Assembly: GCA_945861875.1 (NCBI GenBank)
Contig: CAMAWC010000020.1
Location: forward strand, 1-49,057
DNA from: Bordetella parapertussis
GTDB lineage: Bacteria > Pseudomonadota > Gammaproteobacteria > Burkholderiales > SG8-39
Direction of reading: 5' to 3'
DNA length: 49,057 nt
Shown here: in pieces, positions 29,278 through 37,663 of the stretch
How the letters are laid out: the number at the start of each line of letters is the position of its first letter
How positions within the stretch are numbered: the first letter of the stretch is position 1
Program-made: the position numbers and the translations under genes
The notes under the pieces: model-generated
The model's database searches: none
The model's input: the letters and a program-made list of their open reading frames with translations, nothing else
What the model was told of the DNA's origin: nothing

Positions 29278-29778
29278 TCATAAGACGACCGGGGCATCCG
29301 GCAATTCATTGCGCTCGCCTTCCTGCGGCGGGTAGTGGGCCGCCAGCAGGTCACTGATGGCGGCAATGCCGCTGGTCACACCGGCCTCAAACTGCCCCGC
29401 GACAAACTGGCGTTGCATCTCGCCGCAAATGGCCTCCCAGGCCGCAGTACCCACCCTGTCGTGTATGCCGCGGTCGGCGACAATTTCCACCCGGCGGTCG
29501 GCCAGCAGCAGGTAAATCAGCACGCCGTTATTGTGCTCGGTGTCCCAGATGCACAGTGCGCTAAAACATTCCACCGCGCGCGCTCTTGCCGTTTGGCCAC
29601 GCAGCAAATTCCCGAACGGCAGTCCGCCTTCGACGGCAAAACGCAACTCGCCGGTGTGCCGACGTTCCTGCGCGGTGATGGCGGCGCGAATCGCCACCCG
29701 GCGGGCGCGCGGAAAGGCGCGCCTTACCTGCCAGACATCGACACCTAGGTGGCGCCACCAGCGGCCAATGCTTGGCAT
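29278..29778 (-). CDS. TPM-domain protein (TLP18.3/Psb32/MOLO-1 family)
   Basis: 166 residues, the TPM fold alone without signal peptide or glycine-rich tail. Recognisable parts are ITAQERRHTGELRFAVEGG, the core NGVLIYLLLADRRVEIVADRGIHDRV and a C-terminal helix FEAGVTSGIAAISDLLAAHYP. The ATG at 29778 is 2 bp after the stop of the neighbouring TPM gene with a GGTGG site before it; a GTG at 29787 is an alternative that would overlap that gene. This type of cytoplasmic TPM gene commonly accompanies lemA and a secreted TPM gene; its biochemical role is not settled. Confidence 0.85.
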   Translation of the reverse strand: MPSIGRWWRHLGVDVWQVRRAFPRARRVAIRAAITAQERRHTGELRFAVEGGLPFGNLLRGQTARARAVECFSALCIWDTEHNNGVLIYLLLADRRVEIVADRGIHDRVGTAAWEAICGEMQRQFVAGQFEAGVTSGIAAISDLLAAHYPPQEGERNELPDAPVVL

Positions 29779-29780
29779 CG

Positions 29781-30635
29781 TTACCACCGGCCGGAGGCGC
29801 CGCCGCCGCCAAAACCGCCCCCGCCCCCGCTAAAACCGCCCCCGCCTGAACCGCCGCTGCTAAAGCCGCCGCCCCCGCCCGAGCCTCCGGTAGTCCAGCC
29901 TTTGCCGCCAGACGCAAGCAAAAAGACAAAGGCCAGCAGGCCGGCGACCACGCCGGCAAACAGACCGCCGATAATCATCCAGGCGGCAAAGCCGACAACG
30001 CCGCCGGTGACCGCTGCCCCGAAAAACCGCCCCAGCAGGGCGCGCAGCAAGCCGCCCAGCATCAGCGTAACCGCAATGCCGACCATCAGCAGCGATTCAT
30101 AGTCGATACCTTTGCCGGCTCCGCGGGCGCGGGCAGAATACGCGGCCGGCAGCGGCTCACCCTCGATCAGTTTGGCCATCGCCTCCACGCCAGCGCGGAT
30201 GCCGCCGTAAAAATCGCCGTCGCGAAAGTGCGGCGTGATCATCTCGTCGATGATGCGCTTGGCCGTGAGGTCCGGGATCGCCCCCTCCAAGCCGTAGCCC
30301 ACCTCGATACGAAGGCGGCGGTCATTTTTGGCAACCAGCAGGATCGCACCGTCATCAACCCTGGCGCGGCCGATCTTCCAGGTCTCGGCAACGCGGATGG
30401 AATATTGTTCGATCGCCTCGGGCTGGGTGGTCGGCACGATCAGGACCGCGATCTGGCTGCCTTTTTTCGCTTCGAAGGCGCGCAGCGACGCCTCGAGCTC
30501 ACCCAGCTGGGACTGGGTCAGCGTGCCGGTAAGGTCGGTAACCCGCGCCTTTAGCGGCGGAACCGGAACCTCGGCAGCGGCGCTGCCAAGGCATAGCGCC
30601 AGCATCAGGGCCGGTAACCAGCGCAAGAATGCCAC
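29781..30635 (-). CDS. Secreted/membrane TPM-domain protein, YgcG-like, with Gly-rich tail
   Basis: 284 residues. Signal peptide (MAFLRWLPALMLALCLGSAAA), TPM domain (about 25-165, with LTGTLTQSQLGELEASLRAFE and LRIEVGYGLEGAIPD), two membrane helices (about 180-240) and a C-terminus made of Gly/Ser repeats (GGSGGGGGFSSGGSGGGGFSG), the usual layout of YgcG-type proteins. Starts from a GTG 14 bp after lemA. Known members are envelope proteins of uncertain function, always near LemA. Forms one operon with lemA, the second TPM gene and the cyclase. Confidence 0.9.
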   Translation of the reverse strand: MAFLRWLPALMLALCLGSAAAEVPVPPLKARVTDLTGTLTQSQLGELEASLRAFEAKKGSQIAVLIVPTTQPEAIEQYSIRVAETWKIGRARVDDGAILLVAKNDRRLRIEVGYGLEGAIPDLTAKRIIDEMITPHFRDGDFYGGIRAGVEAMAKLIEGEPLPAAYSARARGAGKGIDYESLLMVGIAVTLMLGGLLRALLGRFFGAAVTGGVVGFAAWMIIGGLFAGVVAGLLAFVFLLASGGKGWTTGGSGGGGGFSSGGSGGGGFSGGGGGFGGGGASGRW

Positions 30636-30649
30636 GCAGGATTTCCGGA

Positions 30650-31270
30650 CTACTTCGCAGCGGCCGGCGCCGCCTTGATAGGCGCATCGAACTTCACCTC
30701 GGGTGCATTCGATATGGCCTTTTCATTTTCCACCGAGAAATTGGCCTTGAGCGGATAACTGAACATCATGGCGGTCAGGTTGACCGGAAACTGGCGGATC
30801 AGCACGTTGTATTCCTGCACCACCTTGATATAGCGGTTGCGCGCCACGGCGATGCGGTTCTCGGTGCCTTCGAGCTGCGCCTGCAGGTCGCGAAAGCCCT
30901 GGTCGGACTTCAGTTGCGGATAATTTTCGGCCACCACCAGCAAGCGCGACAGCGCACTGCTCATGCCCGCCTGCGCCTCCTGGAAACGCTTGAACGCCGC
31001 CGCGTCGTTGACCAGTTCCGGTGTCGCCTGGATGCTGCCCACACGCGAGCGCGCCTCCGTCACCTGGGTGAACACCTGCTGCTCCTGCGCGGCAAACCCC
31101 TTGACCGTGGCCACCAGGTTGGGCACCAGGTCGGCGCGACGCTGGTATTGATTGAGCACTTCCGACCAGCCCGCCTTGACCTGTTCGTCGAGGCGCTGGA
31201 TATCGTTATAACCACAGGCGGTCAGCGAAACCGTCAACAGCAGCACAGCCAGAATACGAATTTGTCGCAT
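30650..31270 (-). CDS. lemA: LemA-family lipoprotein
   Basis: 206 residues. Lipoprotein signal LLLTVSLTACG (Cys19 lipidated), then the LemA signature YNDIQRLDEQVKAGWSEVLN with QYQRRADLVPNLV, a four-helix coiled fold, and the C-terminal VENEKAISNAPEVKFD. LemA proteins occur with TPM-domain proteins as here; their molecular role is not established. It starts 30 bp after the uracil-DNA glycosylase gene and ends 14 bp before the YgcG-like gene. Confidence 0.94.
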   Translation of the reverse strand: MRQIRILAVLLLTVSLTACGYNDIQRLDEQVKAGWSEVLNQYQRRADLVPNLVATVKGFAAQEQQVFTQVTEARSRVGSIQATPELVNDAAAFKRFQEAQAGMSSALSRLLVVAENYPQLKSDQGFRDLQAQLEGTENRIAVARNRYIKVVQEYNVLIRQFPVNLTAMMFSYPLKANFSVENEKAISNAPEVKFDAPIKAAPAAAK

Positions 31271-31300
31271 GGTGATGGTATCCCTTGAGTGGTTACGGGC

Positions 31301-32071
31301 CTAATGTCGGGGCGATGACGCGCAAAGCAAGTCCTGCATGGTCTGCCGGGCAAGGCACAAATCCTCCCAGGCCTTGGCCTTGTCGGCAAGGCTGCGCAAC
31401 AGGTAGGCCGGATGGTAGGTAACCACCAGCGGCACGCCCTGGTACTGGTGCAAGCGCCCGCGCAGGCTGGCAATGGTGGCATCGGTCCCGAGCAGCGTCT
31501 GCACGGCAAAGCGTCCCATGGCGAGAATCAATTTGGGTCGCACCAGGCTGATCTGGCGCGTGAGATGCGGCGAGCAACTGGCGACTTCCACCGCGTCCGG
31601 GTTGCGATTGCCCGGCGGCCGGCATTTAAGGACATTGGAAATGTAAACGTTCTGCCCGCGCCCAAGACCGATGGCCGCGAGCATGTTGTCAAGCAAATCG
31701 CCTGTCTCACCGACAAAAGGTTCGCCGCGCGCGTCTTCTTCCGCACCGGGGGCCTCGCCCACCAGCAGCCAGTCGGCCTGTTCGGCGCCAACGCCGAACA
31801 CCGTACTGTTGCGCTCCTTGTGCAGTTCACAAGCCGTGCAGGTCGCGACGGCCTGCTTGAGCGCCGGCCAGTCCATGCGCAGGATAAGTTCCGCGCGACC
31901 GGCTGCCGGCGCGACTTTGGCGCCATCCCGTTGCGCCGGAACAGCAGCGGACAAATCGGCGACTGGCGCGGGGGCAGGCATGGTCTCCGGGTTCGGGGCC
32001 GGCTGATTGCGCAGGCGCCAGACCGGCGCGAGGCCCAATTCCTCGAGCAGCAGGTCGCGGCGCTGGTTCAC
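31301..32071 (-). CDS. Uracil-DNA glycosylase, family 4 (Fe-S type)
   Basis: 256 residues. After a Pro/Ala-rich N-terminal extension (about 1-70) comes the catalytic fold with LLVGEAPGAEEDARGEPFVGE (motif 1), NVLKCRPPGNRNPD and HPAYLLRS (motif 2). Four cysteines suited to a 4Fe-4S cluster are visible: CTACEL, KCRPPGN and the later ASC. It removes uracil from DNA arising from cytosine deamination. The GTG at 32071 overlaps the rimI stop as GTGA and gives MNQRRDLLLEELG, the usual family start; a GTG at 32080 is possible. Third gene of the tsaB-rimI cluster. Confidence 0.92.
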   Translation of the reverse strand: MNQRRDLLLEELGLAPVWRLRNQPAPNPETMPAPAPVADLSAAVPAQRDGAKVAPAAGRAELILRMDWPALKQAVATCTACELHKERNSTVFGVGAEQADWLLVGEAPGAEEDARGEPFVGETGDLLDNMLAAIGLGRGQNVYISNVLKCRPPGNRNPDAVEVASCSPHLTRQISLVRPKLILAMGRFAVQTLLGTDATIASLRGRLHQYQGVPLVVTYHPAYLLRSLADKAKAWEDLCLARQTMQDLLCASSPRH

Positions 32072-32529
32072 AGGGCGCACGAGAGCACGCTCGCGTCCTC
32101 GCGGCCCTGCTTTGCCGGATAGTAATTGCGCCGCATGCCTATCTGGCTGAAGCCATGGCGTGCATACAGTTGCTGCGCGCCGGCGTTGGAAACCCGCACC
32201 TCAAGAAACAGCGCGGCGGCGCCATGCTCGTGTGCCGCCGTCATGACCAGTTCGAGCAACCGCCCTCCCCAGCCTTTGCGCTGCCAGGACGCGGCGATGC
32301 TCAGGTTGAGCAGGTGCGCCTCGTCTGCGGCGTGGATAACAATGGCGTAGCCGATTATTTCGCCGTCCCGGGCATAAATCCAGCAACTGTAGCCGGCGCC
32401 CAGTGAGTCGCGAAAATTGCCCGGCGTCCAGGGAAACTCATAAATATCGTCCTCTATCGCCATCACGGCAACGATATCCCCCGCGACCATCAGCCGCAAC
32501 TCGGGTTCGGTTTTCAGTACGGCGCTCAT
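32068..32529 (-). CDS. rimI: Ribosomal protein S18-alanine N-acetyltransferase RimI
   Basis: 153 residues, GNAT fold. Acetyl-CoA motif A is NLSIAASWQRKGWGGRLLE and motif B is EVRVSNAGAQQLYARHGF followed by RRNYYPAKQGREDA, the RimI signature. It acetylates the N-terminal alanine of ribosomal protein S18. The start at 32529 (MSAVLKTEPELRLM) fits the family length. It follows tsaB by 28 bp and overlaps the glycosylase gene by 4 bp; tsaB-rimI linkage is widespread. Confidence 0.94.
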   Translation of the reverse strand: MSAVLKTEPELRLMVAGDIVAVMAIEDDIYEFPWTPGNFRDSLGAGYSCWIYARDGEIIGYAIVIHAADEAHLLNLSIAASWQRKGWGGRLLELVMTAAHEHGAAALFLEVRVSNAGAQQLYARHGFSQIGMRRNYYPAKQGREDASVLSCAL

Positions 32530-32557
32530 TGATCGTGGCGGTATTGGAAAATTCCGT

Positions 32558-33232
32558 CTAGCGTTCGTTTGTCTTGAGCGCGACCTTGTCACGCACATAA
32601 AGCGGTGCAGCCAAGGCCGCGTCAATGCCCTTGCCCGCGAGGTAACGTGGTTGCGCCAGCTTCAGCATGGTCGCGGCACGCGGAAAACGTTCCGGCACCG
32701 CCGCGGCCAGCGCGTCACCGTATCTTATCCGCAAAGCCGCCCCGTGCACGGCGAAACCACTGCCGCTTCCCGTCCAGCCCCCACCTGCCAGAGCGGGTAC
32801 CTCGCCCGGGGCAAACAGGCCAGGCCGGCAAACCTCGTCCCATTGCGCGTCAGCGCCTCGCACATAGGCCCCATGGTACACCTCGCCCATGCGCGCATCG
32901 AGACAGACCACCACCTTGTCCGCCGGCGTGTCCGCCGCCACCGCTTCAAGACAGCCCACCGGGATAAGCGGGATACCGCGCGCCAGCCCAAGTCCCTGTG
33001 CCGCGCCGCAGGCAATGCGCAGTCCAGTGAACGAGCCCGGCCCGGCGCCGAACACGACGGCGTCAATATCGGCCATGCTCAAACCGGCCTGGCGCAACAA
33101 GGCGTCAAGCTCATCAAGCAGCAGTTCGGAGTGGCGCTGGCCGGCGAGCAGCACACGGTCAAGAATCCGCCCCTCATGCGCGACGGCAAGGGAGAGATAC
33201 TCGGTCGAGGTTTCGATGGCAACAAGGTTCAT
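32558..33232 (-). CDS. tsaB: tRNA threonylcarbamoyladenosine biosynthesis protein TsaB
   Basis: 224 residues of the ASKHA fold. N-terminal VAIETSTEYLSLAVAHEGR, then the TsaB signature VVFGAGPGSFTGLRIACGAAQGL. TsaB partners TsaD and TsaE in making t6A37 on tRNAs that read ANN codons. It has the shorter form without the TsaD metal site, as expected. It is the first gene of the compact cluster tsaB, rimI, glycosylase, lemA, TPM, TPM, cyclase, and is divergent from the ttuC-like gene. Confidence 0.94.
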   Translation of the reverse strand: MNLVAIETSTEYLSLAVAHEGRILDRVLLAGQRHSELLLDELDALLRQAGLSMADIDAVVFGAGPGSFTGLRIACGAAQGLGLARGIPLIPVGCLEAVAADTPADKVVVCLDARMGEVYHGAYVRGADAQWDEVCRPGLFAPGEVPALAGGGWTGSGSGFAVHGAALRIRYGDALAAAVPERFPRAATMLKLAQPRYLAGKGIDAALAAPLYVRDKVALKTNER

Positions 33233-33366
33233 GGGGCACAGTCGCCGGTGATTTTAACCCATAGCGCCGCACACAAAATGTTGCCGCCTTGACGCGCCTG
33301 CGCCATGCGTCCAACATGCGCAATTCCGGAGATCGCAATAAACAGGAAACAGGAACCGTTTCTGAC

Positions 33367-34425
33367 ATGACAAAAAAACTCTATCGCATTGCCGCCATAC
33401 CCGGCGACGGCATCGGCAAGGAAGTTATTCCGGCCGGAATCAAGGCACTCAATGCCATCGCCCGCAGTTCAAGCCGGTTTGCCTTTTCCTTCAAGACCTT
33501 CTCCTGGGACAGCGACCTCTACCTGCGCCGCGGCTGGTACATACCCGAGGGCGGCCTCGAACAGCTGAAAAAATTCGATGCGATCTTTTTCGGCGCAGTG
33601 GGCTCGCCCAAGGTCCCCGACCATATTTCACTCTGGGGTTTGCGCCTGCCCATCTGCCAGGGTTTCGACCAATACGCCAACGTGCGTCCGGCGCGCGTTT
33701 TGCCCGGCGTGACCAGCCCGCTGAAAAACGCCGACAAGATCGATTGGGTCATCATCCGCGAAAACTCCGAGGGCGAGTATTCGGGCTCGGGCGGTCGCGT
33801 GCACCGCGGCCTGCCCGAGGAGCTGGCCACCGAAACCTCGGTCTTTACCCGCAGCGGCATAGAACGCATTCACCGCTTTGCCTTTGCGCTGGCGATGAAG
33901 CGCCCGCGACGCCACCTTACGCTGGTGACAAAATCCAACGCCCAGCGCCACGGCATGGTGCTTTGGGACGAAATTTTTTATGAGGTCGCACGTGAATTTC
34001 CCAAGGTCAGGACGCAGCGCGTGCTGGTCGATGCGGTTACCACACTGATGGTCGGCAAACCCGAGACGCTGGATGTAATCGTTGCATCAAACCTGCATGC
34101 CGACATCCTGTCCGACCTGGCCGCCGCCCTTTCAGGCAGCCTGGGCATTGCCCCCACCGCCAACCTCAACCCGGAAGGCAGCTTCCCCTCCATGTTCGAA
34201 CCCATCCATGGTTCGGCCTTTGACATCACCGGCAAGGGCATCGCCAACCCGGTCGCGACCTTCTGGACCGCGGCCATGATGCTCGAGCACCTGGGCGAGG
34301 CCGCCGCCGCCAAACGCCTGATGAAAGCGATCGAAACGGTTACCTCAAGGCGTATTTTCACCCCTGATCTGGGCGGCAAGGCCACCACCGCCGAGGTGAC
34401 CAAGGCCGTCTGCAGCCTGATTTAG
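33367..34425 (+). CDS. ttuC: Tartrate dehydrogenase-type decarboxylating oxidoreductase (isocitrate/isopropylmalate DH family)
   Basis: 352 residues. Starts MTKKLYRIAAIPGDGIGKEV, the nucleotide-binding opening of the family. The TtuC-like features are SLWGLRLPICQGFDQYANVRPAR, the ENSEGEYSGSGGR loop and the metal-binding DILSDLAAALSGSLG. Family members oxidise tartrate or D-malate with NAD and Mn/Mg; the loop pattern differs from LeuB and Icd. The start at 33367 is used because the extension to 33289 has no family match. It precedes, in the same frame, a remnant of an acyl-CoA synthetase. No tartrate transporter is nearby. Confidence 0.87.
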   Translation: MTKKLYRIAAIPGDGIGKEVIPAGIKALNAIARSSSRFAFSFKTFSWDSDLYLRRGWYIPEGGLEQLKKFDAIFFGAVGSPKVPDHISLWGLRLPICQGFDQYANVRPARVLPGVTSPLKNADKIDWVIIRENSEGEYSGSGGRVHRGLPEELATETSVFTRSGIERIHRFAFALAMKRPRRHLTLVTKSNAQRHGMVLWDEIFYEVAREFPKVRTQRVLVDAVTTLMVGKPETLDVIVASNLHADILSDLAAALSGSLGIAPTANLNPEGSFPSMFEPIHGSAFDITGKGIANPVATFWTAAMMLEHLGEAAAAKRLMKAIETVTSRRIFTPDLGGKATTAEVTKAVCSLI

Positions 34426-34452
34426 TCCGGTCCAGGGGACCAGGAAGCCGAC

Positions 34453-34593
34453 ATGAACATCGCCAACCACGCCAGCCACGTCGCGCGCGACCGCCCGCGG
34501 CGCGTCGATATCTTCTGGAAAATGCCCAAGAGCGCCACCGGCAAAATACTCAAACGGGTATTGCGCGCGCATGCCGCCAGGGCGGCGACTTGA
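34453..34593 (+). pseudogene. C-terminal remnant of an AMP-dependent acyl-CoA synthetase
   Basis: A 46-residue frame starting MNIANHASH, with DIFWKMPKSATGKILKRVLR. This is the A10 motif region (P-K-x-x-x-G-K-I-x-K/R) that ends acyl-CoA synthetases, including the catalytic lysine. Everything before it (about 450 or more residues in intact enzymes) is missing. It lies 27 bp after the ttuC stop in the same frame, and its stop TGA overlaps the TTG start of the next gene as TTGA. Probably the scar of a deletion; the frame is still open. Confidence 0.65.
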
Positions 34594-35345
34594 TCGCCGA
34601 TCCGTGGTTCTGGCTGGTCGCCACAATCGCCGTGCTGTTGACGGGCATTTCCAAGGGCGGCTTCGGCGGTGGCGTCGGCGGCTTTGGCGTCCCCATCATG
34701 GCGCTGGTGATCGCACCGCCACAAGCTGCGGCCATCATGCTGCCCATCCTGTGCGTCATGGACCTGACCGGATTCCAAGCCTACTGGCGCAAGTGGGACA
34801 AGCGTGTGATGAAGGTCATCATACCGGCGGGACTGCTTGGCACCCTTGCCGGCACGTTGACCTTCAGCCGCCTCAACAACGACTGGATACGGGTGCTGCT
34901 GGGTCTTATCGCGCTCGGCTTTCTCGCCTACAACCTTATGAAGAAACCCGGCGTTGAACGCAAGCAGCTGTCGGACGCCCACGGTTGGTTCTGGGCCAGC
35001 ATTTCGGGCTTCACCAGTTTTGTCGCCCACGCCGGCGGCCCGCCGCTGTCGGTTTACCTGCTGGTACAGCGCCTGGACAAGACGGCGTTTGTCGCCACCT
35101 CGCTGATTTTCTTTGGCAGCATGAATTACGCCAAGCTGGTCCCGTATTGGTGGCTGGATCTGTTCGATTCACGCAACCTGCTCACCTCCCTCGCACTGAT
35201 ACCCCTGGGCATAGCGGGCACGCGGCTGGGCGTCTGGCTGCATACGCGCATCAATCCGACGCTGTTCTTTCGCATCGTCTACCTGGCGTTTTTCCTCACC
35301 GGCACCAAACTGCTGTGGGACGGCGTGCGCGGCCTGCTCAGCTGA
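34590..35345 (+). CDS. TSUP-family (TauE/SafE) anion permease
   Basis: 251 residues, about eight membrane helices. The family glycine-rich opening is [24 protein letters not shown], and the second repeat is [22 protein letters not shown] proteins move sulfite, sulfoacetate or related organo-sulfur anions; substrate unknown here. The start is a TTG at 34590 overlapping the remnant's stop, with no strong ribosome site, so translation may be coupled. It is convergent with argD and overlaps its end by 8 bp. Confidence 0.87.
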   Translation: MIADPWFWLVATIAVLLTGISKGGFGGGVGGFGVPIMALVIAPPQAAAIMLPILCVMDLTGFQAYWRKWDKRVMKVIIPAGLLGTLAGTLTFSRLNNDWIRVLLGLIALGFLAYNLMKKPGVERKQLSDAHGWFWASISGFTSFVAHAGGPPLSVYLLVQRLDKTAFVATSLIFFGSMNYAKLVPYWWLDLFDSRNLLTSLALIPLGIAGTRLGVWLHTRINPTLFFRIVYLAFFLTGTKLLWDGVRGLLS

Positions 35346-36516
35346 GGCCGGACAACAAGGCGTCCAGTCCGTCCAGCAGTTGCGCGATTTCCGCATCGGT
35401 CACGTTCAGCGCGGACATGAAACGCAAGGTCGCCGGGCGCGGCGAATTGATCAGCAATCCCTTGCCGCGTGCCTGCTCGACCAGGGTTGCGCCGACATCA
35501 CGGCCAAGTTCGAGTGCCAGCAACAAGCCCTCGCCGCGCACCTCACCCAGGCCATGCTTGGCCGACAAGGCCTGCAGGCCGGTGCGCAACACCCCGCTCG
35601 CCTGGTTGACCCGTTGCAGGAACGCGGGTGCACCCACGGTCTCGAGCACTGCGCAACCTACCGCCGTCATCAGCGGGTTGCCGTTGTAGGTTCCGCCCTG
35701 GTCGCCGACCTCGAAACAGCACACCGCTTCGGCGGCCACCAGTGCGGCCAGCGGCACGCCACCGCCTATGCCCTTGCCCAGGGTCATAATGTCGGGCCTG
35801 ACACCCGAGTGCTCAAAGCCATAGAGCTTGCCGGTGCGCCCTATGCCGGTCTGCACCTCGTCGAGAATCAGCAGCATGCCCTCGCGTTGCGTCAGCTCGC
35901 GCAGGGCGCGCAGGAACTCATTCGTGGCGGGCAGCACCCCCGCCTCACCCTGTATGGGCTCTAGCATGATGGCGACGACGTCGTCGGCGAGCAATGCCTT
36001 GACCGAAGCCAGATCGTTAAGCTCTGCCTTGGGAAAGCCCGGCACCTTGGGCTCGAACAGCTTGTCCCAGTTGGGTTTGCCCGAGGCCGACATCGTGGCC
36101 AGCGTACGGCCGTGAAAGGCATGGTCAAAGGTGATGATCTTGTAGGCGCCCTTGCGATGCAGGCCGCCCCACTTGCGCGCCAGCTTGATGGCACCCTCGT
36201 TCGCCTCTGCACCGCTGTTGGTGAAAAACACCCGCTCCAGCCCTGACGTGGTCGCAATCATTTGCGCGAGGCGGGCCGAAGGCCCGTTATAGAAAGCCGG
36301 GCTGCAATTGATCAGCATGGCCGCCTGCCTGGCCAGGGCATCGACAATCACCTTTGGCGAATGGCCGAGGCAGTTGACCGCCCAGCCCTGCACAAAATCA
36401 AGATAGCGGCGCCCCTCGCTGTCGGTCAGCCACGAACCCTCGCCCGAGACGAACACCAGGTCGGGACGGGTGGTGATCTGCATCAGCGCATTGAGCGGAT
36501 AATCATTCGGTTTCAT
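35338..36516 (-). CDS. argD: Acetylornithine aminotransferase (class III)
   Basis: 392 residues, PLP fold type I. Phosphate and cofactor residues lie in [20 protein letters not shown] (97-116), Asp219-Glu220 in [14 protein letters not shown] and the PLP lysine at Lys248 in [12 protein letters not shown]. It transaminates N-acetylglutamate semialdehyde in arginine synthesis and often succinyl-diaminopimelate in lysine synthesis. Length and motifs fit ArgD better than longer omega-aminotransferases, though a related ornithine-type enzyme cannot be excluded. A promoter-like site, a short Arg-containing frame and a T-rich terminator hairpin precede it. Confidence 0.88.
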   Translation of the reverse strand: MKPNDYPLNALMQITTRPDLVFVSGEGSWLTDSEGRRYLDFVQGWAVNCLGHSPKVIVDALARQAAMLINCSPAFYNGPSARLAQMIATTSGLERVFFTNSGAEANEGAIKLARKWGGLHRKGAYKIITFDHAFHGRTLATMSASGKPNWDKLFEPKVPGFPKAELNDLASVKALLADDVVAIMLEPIQGEAGVLPATNEFLRALRELTQREGMLLILDEVQTGIGRTGKLYGFEHSGVRPDIMTLGKGIGGGVPLAALVAAEAVCCFEVGDQGGTYNGNPLMTAVGCAVLETVGAPAFLQRVNQASGVLRTGLQALSAKHGLGEVRGEGLLLALELGRDVGATLVEQARGKGLLINSPRPATLRFMSALNVTDAEIAQLLDGLDALLSGLS

Positions 36517-36560
36517 CGTTCTCTCTTTCGGCAGTCACCAGACACTGCGGTCGGCAGCAG

Positions 36561-36595
36561 TAAAAATGAAAAAGCCACAGCGGGGTGTCTGTGGC
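36561..36595 (-). terminator. Terminator-like hairpin upstream of argD (possible attenuator)
   Basis: On the minus strand GCCACAG pairs with CTGTGGC (36574-36595, 8-base loop), followed at once by TTTTTCATTTTTA. It lies 45 bp before the argD start rather than after a gene, so it would stop transcription entering argD unless relieved. It is weak as a plus-strand terminator. Confidence 0.6.
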
Positions 36596-36691
36596 CTTTG
36601 CATTAAAAACCGGTTACAGCATCAAACGGCGCACAAATCCCCTTGCGGGACGGAAAGTCGCTGGCGTCGGATTGGCATTTGCATGCCGTGA

Positions 36692-36720
36692 ATTCTCGGC
36701 CCACAGGCCGAACGTGTCAA
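36692..36720 (-). promoter_or_regulatory. Possible argD promoter
   Basis: Minus-strand TTGACA (36715-36720), 17-bp spacer, GAGAAT (36692-36697). A perfect -35 with a four-of-six -10. The transcript would start next to the ATG of a 20-codon frame (36622-36684) and run through the terminator-like hairpin before argD. Confidence 0.45.
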
Positions 36721-36874
36721 GACGCCATCGCGCGGCAAGGTTTCGACCGCTTCCGTGCCGGTCCGGAGCCGGGCTCCAAGCGACGAACCGGCTGTCGATT
36801 TCGTCCGGTCCGGTTTGGCCCGCGCCGATGCTAGACTTATTTCCCGTACCGATTTACGCAAAGTGAGCCAGTGC

Positions 36875-37660
36875 ATGAGCGACATTCATTTCGAGCAAGC
36901 CGATGGCTACGCCGTCATCACCCTCAACCGCCCGGAAAAGCTGAACAGTTTCACCGCTGCGATGCACGCCGAATTGCGCACCACCCTTGAAACCGTGCAC
37001 AACACCCCCGCCATCCGTGCCCTCGTAATCACCGGTGCCGGGCGGGGCTTTTGTGCCGGACAGGATCTCGAACAGCGCAACATGAGCCCCGGCGCCGCGC
37101 CGCCAGACCTGGGACAGACCATAGGCGACTATTACAACCCGCTGGTGCGTGCCTTGCGCGCCCTTCCTTTGCCGGTGATCGCGGCGGTCAACGGGGTTGC
37201 GGCCGGCGCGGGCGCCAACATCGCCCTCGCCTGTGACCTGGTGATCGCGGCAAAATCCGCCTCGTTCATCCAGGCATTCTGCAAAATCGGCCTGATTCCC
37301 GACTCCGGCGGCACCTACTGGCTGCCGCGCCTGGTCGGTGACGCCAGGGCACGCGCCCTCGCCATGCTGGGCGACAAATTGTCCGCAGTCCAGGCCGTCG
37401 AATGGGGCTTGATCTGGCGCGCAGTTGACGACGCCGATCTGCTTGCCGAGGCAAAAACAACCGCGGCGCACTTTGCCAAGGCCCCCACGCGCGGCATCGC
37501 CGCCATCAAGCGCGCACTGCAGGCGAGCGCCGGCAACGCGCTTGACGCCCAACTGGACCTCGAACGGGATATCCAGCGCGAACTCGGCCTGAGCGACGAT
37601 TATCGTGAAGGTGTCCGGGCATTCGTTGAAAAACGCGCCCCTGATTTCAAAGGACGTTGA
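36875..37660 (+). CDS. paaG: Enoyl-CoA hydratase/isomerase, PaaG-like
   Basis: 261 residues, crotonase fold. Oxyanion-hole segments are ITGAGRGFCAGQDLEQRN and NGVAAGAGANIALACDLVIAA. In place of the catalytic glutamates of ordinary hydratases, FCKIGLIPDSGGTYWLPRLVG has the PaaG pattern in which Asp in PDSGG serves as base. PaaG isomerises ring-1,2-epoxyphenylacetyl-CoA to the oxepin in phenylacetate breakdown. It starts at ATG 36875 and is followed 3 bp later by paaI. The other paa genes are not in the window, so the pair may serve a different acyl-CoA pathway. Confidence 0.88.
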   Translation: MSDIHFEQADGYAVITLNRPEKLNSFTAAMHAELRTTLETVHNTPAIRALVITGAGRGFCAGQDLEQRNMSPGAAPPDLGQTIGDYYNPLVRALRALPLPVIAAVNGVAAGAGANIALACDLVIAAKSASFIQAFCKIGLIPDSGGTYWLPRLVGDARARALAMLGDKLSAVQAVEWGLIWRAVDDADLLAEAKTTAAHFAKAPTRGIAAIKRALQASAGNALDAQLDLERDIQRELGLSDDYREGVRAFVEKRAPDFKGR

Positions 37661-37663
37661 CCC

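Larger units (their letters stand above)
36517..36874. other. argD-paaG divergent intergenic region
   Basis: 358 bp without a standard gene. Holds the argD promoter candidate, a short frame with three Arg codons (MQMPIRRQRLS..., 36622-36684, minus) and the terminator-like hairpin. On the plus strand I see no convincing paaG promoter. Confidence 0.5.
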
